Shown piece after piece: positions 60,631 through 64,000 of a stretch of 64,000 bases of DNA. The stretch's first letter is position 1. Every line of letters begins with the position of its first letter. Both the position numbers and the translations under genes were made by a program. Source of the stretch: Rhodococcus sp. Z13 (GTDB lineage: Bacteria; Actinomycetota; Actinomycetes; Mycobacteriales; Mycobacteriaceae); assembly GCF_025837095.1 (NCBI RefSeq), contig NZ_CP107551.1:2276352-2340351 (forward strand), written 5' to 3'. The notes under the pieces were generated by a model, which searched no databases, was not told the origin of the DNA, and was given only the letters and a program-made list of their open reading frames with translations.

Positions 60631-61522
60631 ACACGTTCTTCTTCGCGGGCGAGGTCGCTTCGGTGCGGGGCTCCGGCGCTTCGGTGCGTTGCCGGTACGC
60701 TGCCCGGGCGGTCTCGTCGGTGTTCAGCGCCAGCTTCTGCAGCCCGAACGCCGCCGACAGGCGGTAGCGGGTGGCCTCCGGCAACAGCTTCAGCACACCG
60801 AGGATCACCCCCGCCGCGCGCGGCACGTACCGCAGGCCGGGGCGGCGCTTCGTGATCACGTCGACGATCGCGGCGGCGACGTCCTCCGGGCCGACCATCG
60901 CGACCTTCTCGATGAGGGCGTTCGGCTTCATGCCCGCGATGAGTTCGGTGCGCACGAAACCCGGTGCGATGGTGGAGACCACGACGTTCGACTCGGCCAG
61001 TTCCTGGCGCAGCACCGCGCCGAGGCCGATCACCGCGTGCTTGGTGGCCGAGTAGACGGCGAGACCGGGTGCACCCTCGATGCCCACGACGGAGCCGAGA
61101 TTGACGATCTGGCCGTGGCCCTGGGCGGTGAAGCGCGCGGCCGCGATCTTCGATCCGAGGATCACGCCGCGGATGTTCACGCCGATCTGCCGGTCGGTGA
61201 CGAGGTCGGTCTCGTCGAGGAAGGCACCGGTGGGCATGATGCCGGCGTTGTTGACGAGCACGTCGAGTCCGCCGAGTTCGAGTTCGGCGAGGCCGAGGAA
61301 CTCCTCGAACGAGGCGCGGTCGCTCACGTCGACGTGGGCGCCGAGCACGGTGGTGCCGAAGCGGTCCCCGATGGCGGCGGCGGTCTCGCGCACCAGGTCC
61401 TGATCGATGTCGCCGATGGCCACGCGGGCGCCGGCGGCGACCAGCGCCTCCGCGGTCGCCCGTCCGATGCCGCGGGCACCACCGGTGATGACCACTCGTC
61501 TGCCCTGCAGGTTCGCGCTCAT
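60614..61522 (-). CDS. SDR-family oxidoreductase with C-terminal extension
   Basis: 302 residues. TGGARGIG near the N-terminus, NNAG, catalytic Ser in VNLGSVVGIEG and Tyr/Lys in VYSATKHAVIG are complete. The C-terminal 60 residues (VLKLLPEATRYRLSAAFGLQKL then a polar tail) match the mycobacterial short-chain dehydrogenases of this subgroup. Substrate unknown, perhaps lipid or steroid. Divergent from an AraC-family gene that probably regulates it. Confidence 0.88.
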   Translation of the reverse strand: MSANLQGRRVVITGGARGIGRATAEALVAAGARVAIGDIDQDLVRETAAAIGDRFGTTVLGAHVDVSDRASFEEFLGLAELELGGLDVLVNNAGIMPTGAFLDETDLVTDRQIGVNIRGVILGSKIAAARFTAQGHGQIVNLGSVVGIEGAPGLAVYSATKHAVIGLGAVLRQELAESNVVVSTIAPGFVRTELIAGMKPNALIEKVAMVGPEDVAAAIVDVITKRRPGLRYVPRAAGVILGVLKLLPEATRYRLSAAFGLQKLALNTDETARAAYRQRTEAPEPRTEATSPAKKNVSGSAR

Positions 61523-61617
61523 GCGGCGTCGTCCTTTCGTTCGTGTGTCCTTGCTGTTGTCCACGCTAGGAACGGCGAGGATCGTGAGCCATGCCACTAT
61601 CGGCAAGTTCTTGTGAA

Positions 61618-61637
61618 TTTCGGCCACGGTGCCGAAA
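61618..61637. promoter_or_regulatory. Inverted repeat TTTCGGC-N6-GCCGAAA
   Basis: Perfect 7-bp arms 11 bp upstream of the AraC-type GTG start, within the divergent region. TGCC and GGCA form a second small repeat around 61594-61607. Likely autoregulatory or promoter-overlapping operator. Confidence 0.5.
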
Positions 61638-61648
61638 GATGGGTCCTC

Positions 61649-62668
61649 GTGAACAGCTGGACCTCCCGCCGCGCGGCGACGAGCGCGGCCCTGCTCGTGT
61701 CGTTCGGCCGTGAACGCGGCATCGCCCCGCAGACACTGCTTGCCGGCACCGGGCTGACCGAAGCCGCTCTGGCGGAGCCGGGACGGGAGATCACCGACGA
61801 GCAGGAACTGACGGTGATCACCAACCTGGTGACGGCACTGGACGACGCGCCGGGGGAGGGGTTCGTGCTCGGCCGCCGCTATCAGGCCGTGGTGCACGGC
61901 ATCTTCGGCTACGCCCTGCTCAGCTGCGCGACGGTGCGGGAGGCGATCGAGGTCGGCACCCGTTTCTTCGATCTCACCTTCGCGTTCTCCCGGGCAGCCC
62001 TGCGCTACGACGGCGACGAGGTTCGTTTCTGTCTCGACGACCGGCATGTGCCGGCACAGGCCCGCGGGTTCCTGTTCGAACGGGACGTGTCGGGGATGCT
62101 CACACACTGGGAAGCCCTGTGGGGAGACCGGTCCGAGGTACGGCGTATCGAGGTGGACTCGACGCTGGGGGAGCGGGTGGGTCCGGTCCTGGCCTCGCAC
62201 GGCTACCGGGTCGTCGGAACCACCGGGCCGCACGCGGTGGTCGTGGACGCGCGGGCGCTGGATCGCCCCATGCCGACCGCCAGCCCGGAGGCCGCGGCGG
62301 TGCTGTTGCGGGAGTGCGCCGAGCTGCTGCAGCGACGACAGAGCCGCAGCGGGCTGAGCAGCAGTGTGCGGGAGGTGCTGCTGCGGACCGCAGCGGAGGG
62401 GCCGACCCAGGAGCGGGTGGCTCGGGAGCTGGGGACCAGCGTGCGCACACTGCGACGCAGGCTGGGGGAGGAGGGGACCTCCTACCGTGCGATCGTCGCG
62501 GAGACCTTCGGGGCGGTGGCCGAGGAACTGCTCGATGCCGGGTTGCCGGTGGAGAGGGTGGCGAGACGACTGGGCTACTCGGACGCGTCGAGCTTCACGG
62601 TCGCCTTCAAACGATGGACCGGACGGACCCCGGGGCGTGGCAGAACGATCCGAAATTATTCTGGATAA
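61649..62668 (+). CDS. AraC-family regulator (Arabinose_bd / OruR type)
   Basis: 339 residues from a GTG. N-terminal Arabinose_bd-type domain (ALLVSFGRERGIAPQTLLAGTGLTEAALAEPGREITDEQEL) and C-terminal HTH_18 (TQERVARELGTSVRTLRRRLGEEGTSYRAIV ... VERVARRLGYSDASSFTVAFKRWTGRTP). Divergent from the SDR gene, whose promoter it probably activates. A less GC-rich 100-bp stretch follows its stop. Confidence 0.9.
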   Translation: MNSWTSRRAATSAALLVSFGRERGIAPQTLLAGTGLTEAALAEPGREITDEQELTVITNLVTALDDAPGEGFVLGRRYQAVVHGIFGYALLSCATVREAIEVGTRFFDLTFAFSRAALRYDGDEVRFCLDDRHVPAQARGFLFERDVSGMLTHWEALWGDRSEVRRIEVDSTLGERVGPVLASHGYRVVGTTGPHAVVVDARALDRPMPTASPEAAAVLLRECAELLQRRQSRSGLSSSVREVLLRTAAEGPTQERVARELGTSVRTLRRRLGEEGTSYRAIVAETFGAVAEELLDAGLPVERVARRLGYSDASSFTVAFKRWTGRTPGRGRTIRNYSG

Positions 62669-62772
62669 GACGGAAACTATAGAAATACAGAATCCCTCCC
62701 TCCCGCACACATCACCTCACGAGGGAGCTCACCGACCCTCGCCGACTATGAAACCGCGAGGCGGGCTGGAGA

Positions 62773-63915
62773 TCAGGAAGGGCGAGGACCGGTCCGAGGT
62801 GTCGCGATGGGCACCACCGTTGCGAGCAGAACAGCAGGTACGAGGAAGGCCGCGAAAGGCTCTGCCCCATAGACCGGTGTGAGCAGCACAGGGGAGAAGG
62901 CCTGGCCGCCGAAGCGGAAAGCCTGTACCACCGAGACCGCACCGCCGCGGTTGCCGCCACCGCCGCCGAGTACTGCGGCGTTGACGCCGACCAGGATGCA
63001 CTGCGATGCGACTCCCGCGAGGAACCAGGCGACGGAGATGATCACCAGGGAGGACGCACCACCGATCGTCACCACGAGGGCCGCCCCGCCGAGCGCGCCG
63101 ACGATCAGCGAGCGGCGGGCGCCCACACGGTCGATGAGCATGCCGACAGGACGGGCGGTGAGGATGCCGGCGAGACCGAACAAGGTCAGCAGGGCACCGC
63201 GCTGGGACGAGGTGAGCCCGAAGAAGTCCTCGGTGCGGAAGGCCAACAGGAAGTTCAATCCGCCGAGTGCAGCGTTGCCGAGCAGAGCCACCACACCGAT
63301 CCGAAGCACGTACGGTCCGAGTGCGTCACGCAGGCGGGCCGGTTCGCGGCCGGCCGTCTCGTCGCGTACCGAGTCGGGCAGGCCAATGACGGTGAGTACC
63401 ACCGCCGCGGCGGCGAGGACCACGAACGACCAGCGCCAGCTGGTCTCGGCGGCGAGTCCGCCCACCAGAGGGGCGACGGTCTGACCGGTGGCCTGCATCG
63501 CCCCGAACAACCCGAGCGCCCGACCGAGCCGGTCCTTGGGGGTGACCATCGCCAGGGCGGCGAGGAGGATCGGAGTGGTGAAGGCGTTCGCGGCGCCCTG
63601 CAGCATCCGCGCGCCGAGGAGCAGGGAGAAGGTGGGAGCAAGAGCAGCGGCGAGCGATACGGCCGCGTACACCGCATAGGCGCTGCGGACGGTGCGCACC
63701 CGCCCCCAGCGGGTACCGAGTGTGCCGGAGAACAGCATGGTCGCTGCGAACACCGCGAGGTAGGCGGTGACCGTGGTGGCCGCGGCCCCGGTGGAGACGC
63801 CGACGTCGGCACCGATCTCCGGGAGCATCGACACGACGACACTGCCGCCGAAGGGCCCAAGGAATCCACCCGCGTACAGCGCCGCGCGCTGCAGCGGTTC
63901 GCGAACCGCGCTCAC
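62773..63915 (-). CDS. MFS transporter
   Basis: 380 residues, twelve predicted helices. Motif A-like GTLGTRWGRVRTV between helices 2 and 3, and PVGMLIDRVGARRSL in the second half. Arabinose-efflux/multidrug type. GTG overlaps the stop of the upstream gene (GTGA), so it is coupled to it. Substrate unknown. Confidence 0.87.
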   Translation of the reverse strand: MSAVREPLQRAALYAGGFLGPFGGSVVVSMLPEIGADVGVSTGAAATTVTAYLAVFAATMLFSGTLGTRWGRVRTVRSAYAVYAAVSLAAALAPTFSLLLGARMLQGAANAFTTPILLAALAMVTPKDRLGRALGLFGAMQATGQTVAPLVGGLAAETSWRWSFVVLAAAAVVLTVIGLPDSVRDETAGREPARLRDALGPYVLRIGVVALLGNAALGGLNFLLAFRTEDFFGLTSSQRGALLTLFGLAGILTARPVGMLIDRVGARRSLIVGALGGAALVVTIGGASSLVIISVAWFLAGVASQCILVGVNAAVLGGGGGNRGGAVSVVQAFRFGGQAFSPVLLTPVYGAEPFAAFLVPAVLLATVVPIATPRTGPRPS

Positions 63916-64000
63916 CGGTTGAAGCCGCCGGGGCCCCGTCGACGCAGATAGCGCTCGAACTCCGCGGCGAGGGCGTCGCCGTCGATCTTCGCGATGACCT
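63912..64000 (-). CDS. C-terminal end of a gene cut by the window edge
   Basis: Only the last 28 residues are present: VIAKIDGDALAAEFERYLRR then RGPGGFNR. The helix and its basic tail recall the end of PAC2-type (proteasome assembly chaperone-like) proteins, but this is weak. It overlaps the MFS start by 4 bp. Confidence 0.4.
   Translation of the reverse strand, partial: VIAKIDGDALAAEFERYLRRRGPGGFNR

Noticed and set aside
1-64000. tRNA, rRNA, prophage structural genes or CRISPR arrays
   Set aside because: No cloverleaf, rRNA or phage morphogenesis sequence was recognised in the intergenic regions or frames.

Overview
The window is about 70% GC. Almost every real gene uses G or C at third codon positions, GTG starts are frequent, and neighbouring genes often overlap by ATGA or GTGA. 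The content (PatA-like acyltransferase, F420-type nitroreductase, TIGR00027 methyltransferase, GH65/beta-phosphoglucomutase/OtsB set, mycoredoxin-like protein, many luciferase-like monooxygenases) points to a Rhodococcus-like member of the Mycobacteriales. This is an inference from gene content, not from a marker gene.

Region 1 (1-10.3 kb, minus strand) is a catabolic island. It holds a GAF-domain protein (partial), ribBA, a flavin reductase, three luciferase-like flavin monooxygenases (one in frame with an alpha/beta hydrolase), an NTF2-like protein, two SDRs and an acyl-CoA synthetase. The set fits oxidation of a ketone or terpenoid by type II Baeyer-Villiger chemistry, ester or lactone hydrolysis, alcohol oxidation and CoA activation, with a dedicated flavin supply. 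Three transcription units share one promoter design: a 16-bp TTGT-N8-ACAA type palindrome exactly 42 nt upstream of a -10-like hexamer.

Region 2 (10.3-22.3 kb) has a PatA-like acyltransferase, a hotdog protein, an orphan Phd-like protein with a basic tail, and a three-gene jetABC block of Wadjet type II families (DUF2397, DUF2398, TIGR02680) with no adjacent jetD nuclease. A PucR-type regulator with a perfect 93-bp internal duplication and an HSL-family esterase follow.

Region 3 (22.3-40.9 kb) is mixed. It contains an OB-fold/zinc-ribbon gene behind a structured 103-nt leader, stress genes (two GlsB-type proteins, Hsp20), an Old Yellow Enzyme, a broken DUF2510/DUF4041/GIY-YIG gene, and a YbdK-AsnO-S9 peptidase operon probably making or trimming a small peptide amide. 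It also has a redoxin, a PAP2 phosphatase, a methyltransferase, a DJ-1 protein that reads through into an antisense coiled-coil gene with its own AT-rich operator region, a frameshifted Asp/Glu racemase and an HxlR/quinone-reductase pair.

Region 4 (41-49.4 kb) starts with aminopeptidase N, then a solitary tyrosine recombinase, a 959-bp IS5-like element with 3-bp target duplication, and a tightly overlapped three-gene recombinase module: active tyrosine recombinase, small HTH protein, and a 702-residue protein with six zinc ribbons and a degenerate recombinase domain. The module seems to cut a gene downstream of the FUSC gene.

Region 5 (49.5-64 kb) is ordinary accessory metabolism: FUSC transporter, AlkD-like repair protein, phosphoketolase, a trehalose/disaccharide operon (otsB, GH65 phosphorylase, beta-phosphoglucomutase-like HAD), an AbiEi-like protein, ribH, an SDR with a divergent AraC regulator, an MFS exporter and a partial gene at the edge. 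I saw no tRNA, rRNA or CRISPR array.
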